64,000 bases of DNA from Oscillatoriales cyanobacterium (GTDB taxonomy: Bacteria; Cyanobacteriota; Cyanobacteriia; Cyanobacteriales; Microcoleaceae), in the NCBI GenBank assembly GCA_004292955.1, contig RDXX01000019.1, forward strand, positions 1-64,000, read 5' to 3'. The notes under the pieces are model-generated. The model saw only the letters and a list, made by a program, of their open reading frames with translations, searched no databases and had not been told where the DNA came from. Position 1 is the first letter of the stretch. Each line of letters opens with the position of its first letter. The position numbers and the translations under genes were made by a program. Below are positions 9,686 to 18,743 of this stretch, in pieces.

Positions 9686-11176
9686 TCACGTCCTCAAAAA
9701 CAGTTTCAACCTCGTAAATACCACCACAATTAACGCTAAAATCGCCGTATATCCAAAGCCCCTCAAAAAACCCATAAACGGATCGGTGGAAGTCATCTCA
9801 ATAATCACAGGTTCCCATTCATTTAACACCAGAATCGGCCAGATAATATTGGCAAATCCCGCATACCCAATCATCGGATTCACCCCGTTATCAATAAACA
9901 ACTGCAAAAAGCATCTCTTCTGAAACACATCGATAATTATCGTCAACCCAATTAACAGAAAAATCGCCATTCCAGTCGTTACAAAAAAGTAACTCATCGT
10001 CGCCGAATCTTTCTTAATTCCGCCTTCATAAGGCTCAAATAGCAAACCCAGAACCAGCCAATAAAAACCCCATTTGTAAAGACGGTTCAAGACATTTTCC
10101 GTGACATTCCGAGGCTTGCTCAACAAAAGCAAACCGCACAAACACAGTACCACCGTCACTAAGGTCGTCTGCCACACCAATCTAGATTGCAGTCCAACTA
10201 ACAAAACTAAATTGACAGCAAACATCAAAATCATAATGCTAAAATAGCGCCAACTTTTCCAGCTAGCATAAATCGCCTCTTCCGGCGAACGATACTCTAT
10301 CCACCTTGCAAGTAAATCTCCAACAATCGTACCAGGAATCACTACAAACAAATACTTTAAATAATCAAATTGAAACAGCCAAGGTGCAGGAGAGTACAGC
10401 CAAATAGACTGAATCCAACCATCAGTATGAGAAGACATCCGCGCTGCCAACAGCAAACCCAAAAATCCTACTCGCATCCACACATTTGAACGAGTAAACA
10501 GCCAAATTATCGATCCGAAAACCGCCACATTTGCCAGTACCATCAAGATAATATCGTTGCGTTCAAAAGAAATTCCCCTACCATCGGGATATTTGATATG
10601 AGAGATGAAGCTAATCCCGGCACTCCAACCAGCAACTGTCATCCCTCGCCACAGCCAAGTTGACCATTTTTGTGGCCAGCGAACGTACATTAAAAATAAT
10701 AGAAAAAAACCGCACAAAGCCAGCCACCACTTTTGTGGGCTGGGTTCGTCTGGATTAATTGTAGTCGGGCGAATGTGCTGGAGAAATATCGCAAATGATG
10801 CTAACAAAAAGCCTCTTTGCAAAATAGAGAATATTACTTTTTTAAAATCCCCTCCCTTGGCGATGCGGCGCGACAAAGCTAGCGGTATCGCGGCGCCCAT
10901 TGCAAACAAAAAGAAGGGGAAAACTAAGTCAACCCAGGTTAATCCTGGCAGTTTGTTATTGAAAATATGGTCTGGTGGTGGTAATTGGGCGTGATACATC
11001 CACGCTGGTAAGGTTTTGCGGGCTATTGTACCTGATAAAACCATTGCTAATACTGCTAGTCCGCGCAGCGCATCCAGTGCGTCGGCGCGTTGGGAAACGG
11101 CAGCAATTGCTAAGGGTTTTTGGTTTTCGATGCTATTTTGTGATTCCGATGTTGCGTGTTCCAATGCACTCACCAA
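9686..11176 (-). CDS. Polytopic DUF5009 / acyltransferase-like membrane protein
   Basis: 496 residues with about eleven or twelve hydrophobic segments. The N-terminus ADALDALRGLAVLAMVLSG and the following LTWVDLVFPFFLFAMGAAIP match the family that includes heparan-alpha-glucosaminide N-acetyltransferase-like and DUF5009 proteins. In bacteria these are thought to transfer acyl groups to sugars across the membrane; the substrate is unknown. It lies 33 bases downstream of a NodB-type deacetylase on the same strand, consistent with a shared job in modifying a surface polysaccharide. Confidence 0.85.
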   Translation of the reverse strand: MVSALEHATSESQNSIENQKPLAIAAVSQRADALDALRGLAVLAMVLSGTIARKTLPAWMYHAQLPPPDHIFNNKLPGLTWVDLVFPFFLFAMGAAIPLALSRRIAKGGDFKKVIFSILQRGFLLASFAIFLQHIRPTTINPDEPSPQKWWLALCGFFLLFLMYVRWPQKWSTWLWRGMTVAGWSAGISFISHIKYPDGRGISFERNDIILMVLANVAVFGSIIWLFTRSNVWMRVGFLGLLLAARMSSHTDGWIQSIWLYSPAPWLFQFDYLKYLFVVIPGTIVGDLLARWIEYRSPEEAIYASWKSWRYFSIMILMFAVNLVLLVGLQSRLVWQTTLVTVVLCLCGLLLLSKPRNVTENVLNRLYKWGFYWLVLGLLFEPYEGGIKKDSATMSYFFVTTGMAIFLLIGLTIIIDVFQKRCFLQLFIDNGVNPMIGYAGFANIIWPILVLNEWEPVIIEMTSTDPFMGFLRGFGYTAILALIVVVFTRLKLFLRT

Positions 11177-11209
11177 TTCTTCATTGAATAACTGTAAAAG
11201 CTGTCTAGC

Positions 11210-12145
11210 TTATTTTTTGCCAATTAGTTTGTGTAGCCAGCTTCCTGATGCTAGGCTGCTGAGTCTTTCTGCGGAGTGTTTTTTGTTGACTGTTAATCTC
11301 GAAACCCGGTATTTATTGGGTGGAAAAAACCGCAATTTTAATTTGAGACTGTCGTATAAGTATCCTGATGAGAAGTATTTGACGAGATATTTGTCAACTT
11401 CTTTGTTGACTGCGCCAAAGGGGTAGGCTATGTGAGACGCAACTATTTGATTTGGATCTAAGTCTTTGGTGCATTTTCTGAGTCTAATTTGGTCTTGAGA
11501 TAGTTCTCTGTCTAATGCTGTCATAGAAATTTTTGTAAGATTTTCGTGGTTCAGTCCGTGGGATTGAATGTCATAAAATCCTTTTTGCATTCCGTCTCTT
11601 AAGTCCTGACAAGTTACTTTTTTTATGAGTGAGTCTTGACGACCTAAAAAGCCGGAGTTGACAAATACAACTACTTTAGTTTTTCTGCTGTATTTATTTT
11701 CGAGTCTTTGTAAAATCGGGAGTAAGTGCGTATAAATGCTTTTGTTGCCATCGTCAAAGGTAATCATAACTTTTTTGCGATCGCGATATTCACTCGGCAC
11801 CGGCTTTTTGGGATTGGCGATGAAATACTCGTAAAGCTCTTGGGTTGACAAAAACCAATAGTTCTGCCTAACTAAGTCATCTAAAAAGGGTTCCAAGTTT
11901 TGCTGGCTGTAGTCGCCGGGAAAGTCTCGCCGCAGCGGCGGTATTTCCTGGGGATTCCGCAGGTCTACTATATCGTGAAAGCCGAAAATCGGAATTTCTA
12001 CTGTGATGATTTCTAGGATTGCTTGATAGGTGATGAAAGTTAGGAGGAATGCTAGTAAAAATCTAATAATACGTTTTTTTCGGGGCGTCATACCGGGTTG
12101 AAAATACTCGGGCCATTTGTTAACTAAATAATTTATCATTGACAA
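11210..12145 (-). CDS. Membrane-anchored polysaccharide deacetylase (NodB domain)
   Basis: 311 residues. An N-terminal transmembrane anchor lies at about 26-46 (IIRFLLAFLLTFITYQAIL). The catalytic domain shows the metal-binding TFDDG motif (MITFDDGNKSIYTHLLPIL) and the paired histidines SHGLNHENL. Enzymes of carbohydrate esterase family 4 remove acetyl groups from N-acetylated sugars of exopolysaccharide or peptidoglycan, here probably on the periplasmic side. It is divergent from the glycosyltransferase at 12424 and likely co-transcribed with the acyltransferase-like gene downstream. Confidence 0.9.
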   Translation of the reverse strand: MSMINYLVNKWPEYFQPGMTPRKKRIIRFLLAFLLTFITYQAILEIITVEIPIFGFHDIVDLRNPQEIPPLRRDFPGDYSQQNLEPFLDDLVRQNYWFLSTQELYEYFIANPKKPVPSEYRDRKKVMITFDDGNKSIYTHLLPILQRLENKYSRKTKVVVFVNSGFLGRQDSLIKKVTCQDLRDGMQKGFYDIQSHGLNHENLTKISMTALDRELSQDQIRLRKCTKDLDPNQIVASHIAYPFGAVNKEVDKYLVKYFSSGYLYDSLKLKLRFFPPNKYRVSRLTVNKKHSAERLSSLASGSWLHKLIGKK

Positions 12146-12423
12146 TTACAACCTCATAAGGTATATAGTTCAGGCGGTAGTATGACGGTTTTTCGAGTTC
12201 AGATGTTGGGAGTGTCTAGATTGTCGATCGCCCGTGTCGCCCCTAAAGATGAGCTAGGTCAAGCCTACCATGATACAATTTATGGCGATCGTACTTTTTC
12301 CGCAGCCCCCTTCAAACTTGACAAGATTTATTGTTGGCTAACTTTTTGACACCTGATGTCCTGTACTTGTGATTTCTTGCCCGAGGTGGTAGCATACTTC
12401 TGCGAAAGCGCGATCGAACAATA
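12146..12423. promoter_or_regulatory. Divergent intergenic region between two polysaccharide operons
   Basis: 278 bases separate the minus-strand deacetylase from the plus-strand glycosyltransferase, so promoters for both directions must lie here. I see several GCGATCGC-like octamers but cannot define -10 and -35 boxes with confidence. Confidence 0.4.
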
Positions 12424-13152
12424 ATGATGAAAATCGCAGTAATTCTGCCTGTTTACAACGAAGCAAATTGCATAGAGCCAACCTTTGACAGAATTTTAGA
12501 ATTTACTCAAAAAAATCATGCTTACAATTTTATCATTGTTAATGACGGCTCGACCGACAATACACTGGAAATTATAGAAAACAAACTCAAAGCTTTTCCC
12601 ACACATCACATAAAACTAATTTCTTACAGCAACCGTCAAGGCAAAGGGTATGCCGTCAAAAAAGGATGCGAAGATGCAGACGCCGACTGCATTTGCTTCA
12701 TGGATGGCGACTTAGCATACTCCCTCGAACATCTCGAACCCTTAGTAGAAAAATTAGAAAAATTTGATGTCGTAATTGGTTGCCGAAATCTCGATCGAGA
12801 CAACTTCCGAAATCTTACCTTACTCAGAAAAATAGCTGGCAAAATATTTAACTTAATTTCCAGAGCCATCCTGAATCTACCATATAGAGATATGCAAGCC
12901 GGACTCAAAGGCTTCAAGAAAATACCAGCCCAAGAAATATTTAAAAGACAAACAATTACCGGGTTTTCCTTTGATGCAGAACTGCTGTTTTTAGCTCACA
13001 AAAAAGGATATACAACTGGTGAGATACCCGCCCGAGTTTCACAAGAACATCTCTACAAACTTTCTCAAGTCAACATACTTAAAGATTCCCTAAAAATGCT
13101 GATCAGCTTGTTTAAAATTAGATACAACGACCGCGCAGGCTACTATGAATAA
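12424..13152 (+). CDS. Glycosyltransferase family 2 (dolichyl-phosphate mannosyltransferase-like)
   Basis: 242 residues. A GT-A fold with AVILPVYNEANCIEPT at the N-terminus, NDGSTDNT for nucleotide binding and FMDGDLAYSLEHL carrying the metal-binding DxD equivalent. The length and the YRDMQAGLKGFK stretch match DPM1/polyprenyl-phosphate sugar synthases, so the product may be a lipid-linked sugar donor. There is no C-terminal membrane segment. The stop overlaps the start of the following deacetylase by 8 bases, indicating translational coupling. Confidence 0.92.
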   Translation: MMKIAVILPVYNEANCIEPTFDRILEFTQKNHAYNFIIVNDGSTDNTLEIIENKLKAFPTHHIKLISYSNRQGKGYAVKKGCEDADADCICFMDGDLAYSLEHLEPLVEKLEKFDVVIGCRNLDRDNFRNLTLLRKIAGKIFNLISRAILNLPYRDMQAGLKGFKKIPAQEIFKRQTITGFSFDAELLFLAHKKGYTTGEIPARVSQEHLYKLSQVNILKDSLKMLISLFKIRYNDRAGYYE

Positions 13153-13939
13153 ATCAATATTGTTGAGTTTTGATCTAGAAGAATTTGACATCCCCGAAGA
13201 ATACGGTCAACGCCTGGAAGACGAGATTAAATTTGAAATATCTAGCCGAGGATTGTCAAATATTATTGCACTTCTCGACAGATTAGATATTACAGCCACA
13301 TTTTTTGTCACAGCCAACTTTGCACTCAACAACCGAGATACAATCAGAGAACTATCAAAACACCACGAAATCGCCTCCCACGGCTTTTACCACTCTCAAT
13401 TTAGCCTCGAAGATTTACAAAAATCAAAGCAAACCTTAGAAGAAATAACGAATACTCAAGTCACTGGATTCAGGATGGCAAGACTTCAGCCAGTTGACGA
13501 CATAGAAATAGAAAAAGCAGGCTACGAATACAACTCCTCAATGAATCCTACTTACATCCCCGGCAGATACAATAATCTATCTAAATCCAGAACTGCATAT
13601 TATACGAATAAACTGCTCAACCTTCCCATTTCAGTCACTCCTATGATCCGATTTCCGTTATTTTGGTTGAGCTTTAAAAACTTTCCTCTGTCAATGATAC
13701 AATTGGCAACCAAGCTAACGCTAGAAACAGACTCGTATCTGAACATCTACTTTCACCCCTGGGAATTCACAGATATTTCCCAGTTTAAATTACCCGGTTA
13801 CGTCAAAAAAGACTCAGGCAGCAAAATGGTTGACAAACTAGAAAAATACCTTACCAAGCTTAAAACCCAAGGCAAATTTATTTCTATTTCCGAATTTAAG
13901 CACAACTTCAGTCAACCAGGGCTTGATCGCTCCGACTAA
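13145..13939 (+). CDS. Polysaccharide deacetylase family protein (NodB-like)
   Basis: 264 residues, cytosolic-looking (no signal peptide). The NodB-type motif is present as LLSFDLEEFDIPEEYG, and the zinc-binding part as ASHGFYHSQFSLEDL. It resembles the deacetylases found next to exopolysaccharide glycosyltransferases. Because it overlaps the GT2 gene by 8 bases and precedes a DUF2079 membrane protein, a joint role in making a modified lipid-linked sugar is likely. The substrate is not known. Confidence 0.88.
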   Translation: MNKSILLSFDLEEFDIPEEYGQRLEDEIKFEISSRGLSNIIALLDRLDITATFFVTANFALNNRDTIRELSKHHEIASHGFYHSQFSLEDLQKSKQTLEEITNTQVTGFRMARLQPVDDIEIEKAGYEYNSSMNPTYIPGRYNNLSKSRTAYYTNKLLNLPISVTPMIRFPLFWLSFKNFPLSMIQLATKLTLETDSYLNIYFHPWEFTDISQFKLPGYVKKDSGSKMVDKLEKYLTKLKTQGKFISISEFKHNFSQPGLDRSD

Positions 13940-14006
13940 AGAAACCGGGTTTTTCAACTCTTATTAAGGGTTTGAGCCAAGTATTTTGGCGAAAAACCCG
14001 GTTTCT
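13940..14006. repeat. Perfect 16-bp inverted repeat (ACCGGGTTT family)
   Basis: Arms 13940-13955 and 13991-14006 are perfect complements (AGAAACCGGGTTTTTC) separated by 35 bases. A relative of the same palindrome occurs at 60663-60730. It directly follows the deacetylase stop codon and could fold in RNA, but there is no T tract. Confidence 0.85.
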
Positions 14007-14063
14007 GGCAACTTGTCGATAAGTCCTATCAACCTTAGAAAAAATATCGGTGCAGTAAAAAAT

Positions 14064-15692
14064 ATGAAATTCAAACCTCTCGACTCGTGGAACAATCAAA
14101 CAGGATTTCGTCAAGTTACAATCCTAGCAGCGATTTTTTTTATATTAGTTTTAACTTTCAGCATAATTCGCTACGAAAGCTTCTTAGCATCCTACGATCA
14201 CGGCCTATTTAACCAAGTATTTTGGAACAGCATACACGGCAGATTCTTTCAAAGTTCCCTGTCATCAGGCGCCTCCAGCGCCTCGCTGATAGACAGACAA
14301 CTGTCATCTCCATCTTACATCCATTTAGGGCAACACTTCGTTATCAATTTTCTAATTTGGATGCCGATTTATGCCTTGTTTCCATCCCCTGTTACCCTGA
14401 TAGTTTTGCAAGTAGCTTTAATCGCCGTCGCCGGAATAGTTTTGTATCTTTTAGCAAGACATTATCTATCTGTTCCCCTGTCGGTAATGATAGTAGCCAG
14501 TTATTACGGAGCAAATGGTGTAATAGGCCCGACGCTGGGAAATTTTTACGAACACTGCCAACTTCCTCTATTTATATTTAGTTTGCTGTTAGCTTTAGAA
14601 AAGCAAAAGTGGGTGTGGTTTTGGATTTTTGCAGCGCTGACGTTAGGAATTCGCGAAGAAACTGGAATTAGTTTGTTCGGAATCGGAGCTTATTTAATAG
14701 TAAGCCGCCGCTATCTGCGAGCCGGAATAGCGCTGTGCGTGTTGAGTTTTAGTTATGTTTCGCTGATTACCAATGTTGTGATGCCCATGTTTTCTGATGA
14801 CAATTCCCGGCTTTACTTAGCTAATTTTTTTAGGAAATTCGTCAAAACAGAAAATCCGTCTACGCTGGAACTGCTGTGGGGGATTGTTACCCAACCTCAA
14901 ATTATAATTGAGGTATTTTTTAACGATTTAGAAAGGCGGATCAGGTTTATTTTAGGTTTGTGGCTGCCGCTGGCATTTATACCTGTTGTTTCGCTGCCAG
15001 CTTGGATTATGTCAAGCTTTCCTTTGCTGGTTCTGCTGGTGCAAGTTTACAATAAATCAGCGACTTCTATCAATACTCGCTATACCTTAAGCGTGATTCC
15101 TTTACTGGTTTATGCTGTAATTTTATGGTGGTCGGAACATCCAGAAAGATTTAAACCGAGGCTGCACCGTTTTTGGATTGGATGTATTGGATTGTCGCTA
15201 TTATTTACCTTGACTTCCAATCCCTATGGGGCTTTGTATTTTCTGTCGCCTTATTCTTTTAATCCTTTGGTTTATCAATCCTTGCCGGAGCAATTAGAAC
15301 ACGCCACAGACCTGCAAACCGTGCTAAAATTGATTCCGCAAGCTGCTAGCGTTTCGACAAGCGGTTACATAGTTTCTCACCTTTCGGGTCGCAGAAACCT
15401 CATCCGTTTAGAAATGATGCAGTTTCGAGATGAAGAGGGAAAGGTAGTCGATGTCGATTATGCGCTGTTAGATTTGTGGCAGTTGCAGCAGCATAATTTA
15501 AAAGTTCCGCTGGATCGGGGTAGAGTTAGGGGGGCAGTGCGTTTTACAGACGAAGCTCTGCGGAACGGTTCTTACGGAATTGCTGAAGTATTGGACGGAG
15601 TTGTTTTGGTTCAAAAAGGGATTACTTCTAAGCCGGAAGTTTTGGCGGCTTGGTCGAAATTGCGGCAGGAAATTCAACCGTTGATGAAATAG
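14064..15692 (+). CDS. DUF2079 polytopic membrane protein
   Basis: 542 residues from the ATG at 14064; an upstream TTG would add 26 residues that lie inside an inverted repeat, so I prefer the ATG. About ten hydrophobic segments are visible. The N-terminal RYESFLASYDHGLFNQVFWN and FYEHCQLPLFIFS are typical of DUF2079, a family with a GT-C-like layout suspected to be membrane glycosyltransferases using lipid-linked sugars. This fits the preceding GT2 that could make such a donor. The activity is not proven for the family. Confidence 0.88.
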   Translation: MKFKPLDSWNNQTGFRQVTILAAIFFILVLTFSIIRYESFLASYDHGLFNQVFWNSIHGRFFQSSLSSGASSASLIDRQLSSPSYIHLGQHFVINFLIWMPIYALFPSPVTLIVLQVALIAVAGIVLYLLARHYLSVPLSVMIVASYYGANGVIGPTLGNFYEHCQLPLFIFSLLLALEKQKWVWFWIFAALTLGIREETGISLFGIGAYLIVSRRYLRAGIALCVLSFSYVSLITNVVMPMFSDDNSRLYLANFFRKFVKTENPSTLELLWGIVTQPQIIIEVFFNDLERRIRFILGLWLPLAFIPVVSLPAWIMSSFPLLVLLVQVYNKSATSINTRYTLSVIPLLVYAVILWWSEHPERFKPRLHRFWIGCIGLSLLFTLTSNPYGALYFLSPYSFNPLVYQSLPEQLEHATDLQTVLKLIPQAASVSTSGYIVSHLSGRRNLIRLEMMQFRDEEGKVVDVDYALLDLWQLQQHNLKVPLDRGRVRGAVRFTDEALRNGSYGIAEVLDGVVLVQKGITSKPEVLAAWSKLRQEIQPLMK

Positions 15693-15845
15693 TCGGAAGA
15701 AATCGATCGCCCACAACGACTAAAATCAAATAAAATTGCCAAAAGGTCGATCGACCCCCGCCACGAGGCTATATTTGGATTCAAGGTTTGCTATACTCCA
15801 GAAATAGACACATATTAACCTTTGGAAAATCAATAGGCCGGAGCT

Positions 15846-16514
15846 ATGACATCCTATGCAACCTCTACAGCAAGAGCCGAGATGAGTGAGATCCGGCGCT
15901 TGAAAAATATACTGCCCCCAGAACTCCAAAGTTGGGTAACAGTAGAAAAAACAATAGAAGTTAATCCCACCCTAATCCGTAGCGAAGAAATAGGCAAAGA
16001 CCAGGTAGAAATACAGATAGACCTGATCCGCTGGGAACAGCTAGCAATGGATCAGCGCAACCTCCTATTTTGGCATGAAGTCGCCCGCATCCAAAACGAC
16101 ACCATCCCCAGAGACGGTTGGGAAATGGCTGCTCTGGCGATCGGTTTAGGCGGCGCCGTCGGCGAACTTTGGGTGCAAGACGGCTTGCTGCTGGTACTGG
16201 CCCTATCTTTGTGCGGCGTCTCCGGCTGGAGACTTTACCAAAAAAACAACGGAGACAAAAGTTTAAAAGAAGCAGTAGACGCTGACGAAAAAGCTCTCAC
16301 CCTCGCCACTCGCTTCGGCTACACTCTGCCAAACGCTTATAAAAGCCTCGGTAGTGCCTTAAAAACCTTAATCGAGCAAACCTCCAAAAAAACTCAACGG
16401 GCTAAATACGAAGCTCGTCTCCAGGCCCTGAAACGCAACGCAGCCAAAGCCAAAGCCAAAGTGCAACCCATCAGCCGCGAAACCTCCCAGTCAGAAAACG
16501 TCTACAATTCTTGA
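15846..16514 (+). CDS. DUF3318 domain protein
   Basis: 222 residues, a cyanobacterium-specific family of unknown function. The N-terminal part is hydrophilic (EIRRLKNILPPELQSWV), two hydrophobic helices follow around 105-135 (MAALAIGLGGAVGELWV, DGLLLVLALSLCGVSGW), and the C-terminus is a basic Ala/Lys-rich helix. It probably sits in a membrane with both ends in the cytoplasm. Monocistronic in appearance. Confidence 0.88.
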   Translation: MTSYATSTARAEMSEIRRLKNILPPELQSWVTVEKTIEVNPTLIRSEEIGKDQVEIQIDLIRWEQLAMDQRNLLFWHEVARIQNDTIPRDGWEMAALAIGLGGAVGELWVQDGLLLVLALSLCGVSGWRLYQKNNGDKSLKEAVDADEKALTLATRFGYTLPNAYKSLGSALKTLIEQTSKKTQRAKYEARLQALKRNAAKAKAKVQPISRETSQSENVYNS

Positions 16515-16752
16515 CCTACTCCTCTGACTTCTGGTGCGGAGTTTTCCAGTTAACGGTTAACTGTTGACATTCCTGTTACACAGTTAACCGTTAACTTTTA
16601 GCTGTTCGCTGCGGTAACTTTCCCCCTGCAAGACAGGCTCGAAAATTCTTAACGACAAGATTAATCGCTCTGAATCCACAAAAATCTTGATTCGGATTTG
16701 ACAGATACTTCCAGCCCGGGGGTGCATCTCAATTTGGCATTCTTAGGATCGC

Positions 16753-16861
16753 GAATTAAATAATTTACACATATTTGTGGGATGGGCGTCCCGCCTGTCC
16801 AGAAAGGACGGGCGGGACGCCCATCCCACAACAACAATAAAAATTGTAAGTTATTTAATTC
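16753..16861. repeat. Nested palindrome with a 25-bp inner stem
   Basis: The inner arms 16776-16800 and 16806-16830 pair at 24 of 25 positions around AGAAA, the exception being a G-T pair. The outer arms 16753-16769 and 16845-16861 (GAATTAAATAAyTTACA) pair at 16 of 17 positions. The whole is flanked by the 16-bp direct repeat at 16704 and 16949. This is a non-coding mobile palindrome by appearance. Confidence 0.85.
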
Positions 16862-16868
16862 TCATTCC

Positions 16869-16958
16869 TTTGTGCAGTCGCCGCTCTGGTGCTATACATA
16901 GCACGCGAGCGGGGACTGCACTAAAAAAAATCCTTTTTGCAAAAATGAGATACTTCCA
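16869..16958. mobile_element. Diverged, partial relative of the 121-bp MITE
   Basis: Read on the minus strand this stretch starts TATCTCATTTTTGCA and then follows the same order of A/T-rich spacer, CCCCGCTCGC stem and TGCTAT loop as the MITE at 20668. The far terminal repeat is replaced by the nested palindrome, so this copy appears truncated or re-inserted into. Confidence 0.55.
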
Positions 16959-17201
16959 GCCCGGACAGTTGGGTAGCTGATGGGTTCAAAATTTTTCCGC
17001 CAAAACTTGGACGGGTTGATGACCGGTAGACTTGAGTCTACCCTGACCTGTGATATGGCGAGGCTCGGCGGCCACATTTTTAGGGTTTTTGTAAAGTTTG
17101 TATAAAGCTGGGCTTTAGATCGGAACAATATTTGGTAAACGTGGAGCGGCTAGGACACAATAGGCTAAAGACATCAGCTTGAAATTTGAAACTAGGACTT
17201 C

Positions 17202-18200
17202 ATGGTCAGCCAAACCCCAGAGACAGATTTTCGGGTTACATACTTGGACGAGATTCCCTCGGTTCACATACCCGTGCGCTTGAGCGTACTTGAAGCCGTA
17301 AACTTCAAGACAACCTGCCAGCAACTTTTCTCTGAAAACACCGTTCCCAGCAAAATTGTCCTAGACTTCAGTCAGACGACATTCATTGACAGTAGCGGGA
17401 TCGGTGCTTTAGTCAGCAATCTGAAATTTTCCAAACAGCGCGGCAGCGACTTGGTGCTCCGAAGCCTCAAGCCACAGGTGATGGCAGTATTTGCTCTCAC
17501 CAGCCTAGATCAAGTGCTGACAATCGAGCAGCCTTCTGCAACGTCAACTCCCATAGAGACACACCCCTCCGACAATCAGCTACCGATGACGCATCCCTCG
17601 GTGCAGTCGTTGGTGAAACGGGTGATAGATGTCGTTGGGGCGATCGTCGGTTTGATAATTACAGGAATTTTGTTTGTACCCATAGCGGCAGCCATCACGA
17701 TTAACGATCCGGGCCCGATATTGTTTGCACAAACCCGCTGCGGCTGGATGGGCAGAAGATTTCGGATTTGGAAATTTCGATCGATGTGTACTAATGCCGA
17801 AGCCATGAAAGCCGAAATTAAAAACCAAGCTTCTGGCGCATTTTTCAAAAATGACAACGACCCGCGGATTACCAAAGTCGGACGCATCTTGCGGAAAACG
17901 AGTCTCGACGAACTGCCACAGTTTTGGAACGTGCTCAAAGGCGAAATGAGTCTAGTCGGCACCAGACCGCCTACTCCAGACGAAGTTGAGCGCTACGAAG
18001 TCCCTCAGTGGCAGCGTTTTGATGTCAAACCTGGAATGACAGGCGAATGGCAAGTCAACGGTCGCTCTAAAGTCCGCGATTTTGAAGATGTCATCCGTTT
18101 AGATTTAAAATACCAACAAGACTGGAGCCTGATGTATGACCTGAAACTAATTGTTAAAACCATAACTGTGCTGTTTAACAAAAATAGTGGCGCTATGTAG
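17202..18200 (+). CDS. STAS domain - bacterial sugar transferase fusion
   Basis: 332 residues with two clear parts. Residues ~10-110 are a STAS (anti-anti-sigma factor-like) domain, with the phosphoacceptor region DFSQTTFIDSSGIGALV. After a Pro/Thr/Ser-rich linker, residues ~132-330 are a polyprenyl-phosphate sugar transferase of the WcaJ/CpsE type, with one membrane helix (VVGAIVGLIITGILFVPIAA) and the motifs KFRSMC, KTSLDELPQFWNVLKGEMS and LVGTRPP. Such transferases start exopolysaccharide repeat units by loading a sugar phosphate on undecaprenyl phosphate. The STAS domain implies control by reversible serine phosphorylation; an RsbW-type kinase gene follows at 18744. Confidence 0.93.
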   Translation: MVSQTPETDFRVTYLDEIPSVHIPVRLSVLEAVNFKTTCQQLFSENTVPSKIVLDFSQTTFIDSSGIGALVSNLKFSKQRGSDLVLRSLKPQVMAVFALTSLDQVLTIEQPSATSTPIETHPSDNQLPMTHPSVQSLVKRVIDVVGAIVGLIITGILFVPIAAAITINDPGPILFAQTRCGWMGRRFRIWKFRSMCTNAEAMKAEIKNQASGAFFKNDNDPRITKVGRILRKTSLDELPQFWNVLKGEMSLVGTRPPTPDEVERYEVPQWQRFDVKPGMTGEWQVNGRSKVRDFEDVIRLDLKYQQDWSLMYDLKLIVKTITVLFNKNSGAM

Positions 18201-18318
18201 AGCGGTCAACAACCGATTGCTGAAATTTTAGTTGCTGTTGATTTCTCGACAGCCGGAACTCGAACTTGATACTTAGTCAAGTAGGCGATCGATCGCGATA
18301 CTTACGTTAGTATTAAGT

Positions 18319-18432
18319 GTTAAAATTCACACAGAAAATGTGCATCTATTTACCAGCTCTGCGATCGGAGCATTAATTAGCAATTGGCGAGTTCGAGGTC
18401 GTACTCGAATGACTCCAGCAGGGTTTTCGAGG
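18319..18432 (+). pseudogene. Probable STAS-domain remnant
   Basis: A reading frame encodes VKIHTENVHLFTSSAIGALI followed by SNWRVRGR. It lines up with KIVLDFSQTTFIDSSGIGAL-VSNL of the STAS fusion just upstream (F, SS, IGAL and SN conserved). No start codon or complete domain surrounds it. It looks like the decayed relic of a second STAS gene between the fusion and its presumed kinase. Confidence 0.4.
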
Positions 18433-18743
18433 ACGACAAGAACTCAGGTGTGTTGAGAAAAGTACCGACTGCTAACACGGTCGAAGCTGAAATAACTCAT
18501 CGCAAGCTGCTGAGTCGGGAAATTTTCCGATTTAAACGTCCTACCGAAGCGGGTTACAGTATCGGAAGTCTCTCATTTTCGCGATCGAGTAAATGGTGCG
18601 AAAGGAATGCTCACCTTGAGGCAAAACGGGCTTCTTCAATTCAAGCTTGACTAAACTAATATGTTGCCAAGACCTTGCCCTCCTTTTCCTCTCCAACCTG
18701 CGCTGGCTACAGCGGTGGTGGGGGGCGACCAGGGAGAAGAAAA

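Larger units (their letters stand above)
16515..17201. other. 687-base spacer packed with palindromic repeats
   Basis: No gene seen. It contains two AGTTAAC[C/G]GTTAACT palindromes (about 16548-16597), a large nested palindrome (16753-16861), a GC-rich hairpin related to the MITE at 20668, and two direct copies of GATACTTCCAGCCCGG at 16704 and 16949 that flank this set. A short palindrome GGTAGACTTGAGTCTACC lies near 17025. The promoter of the STAS-sugar transferase gene should lie in the last ~100 bases. Confidence 0.6.

Noticed and set aside
11016-11426. 136-residue plus-strand frame across the acyltransferase-deacetylase junction
   Set aside because: Antisense to two well-supported genes, with no domain.
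18384-18650. 88-residue frame downstream of the STAS fusion
   Set aside because: No ribosome binding site or family; composition looks non-coding and it overlaps the STAS relic in another frame.
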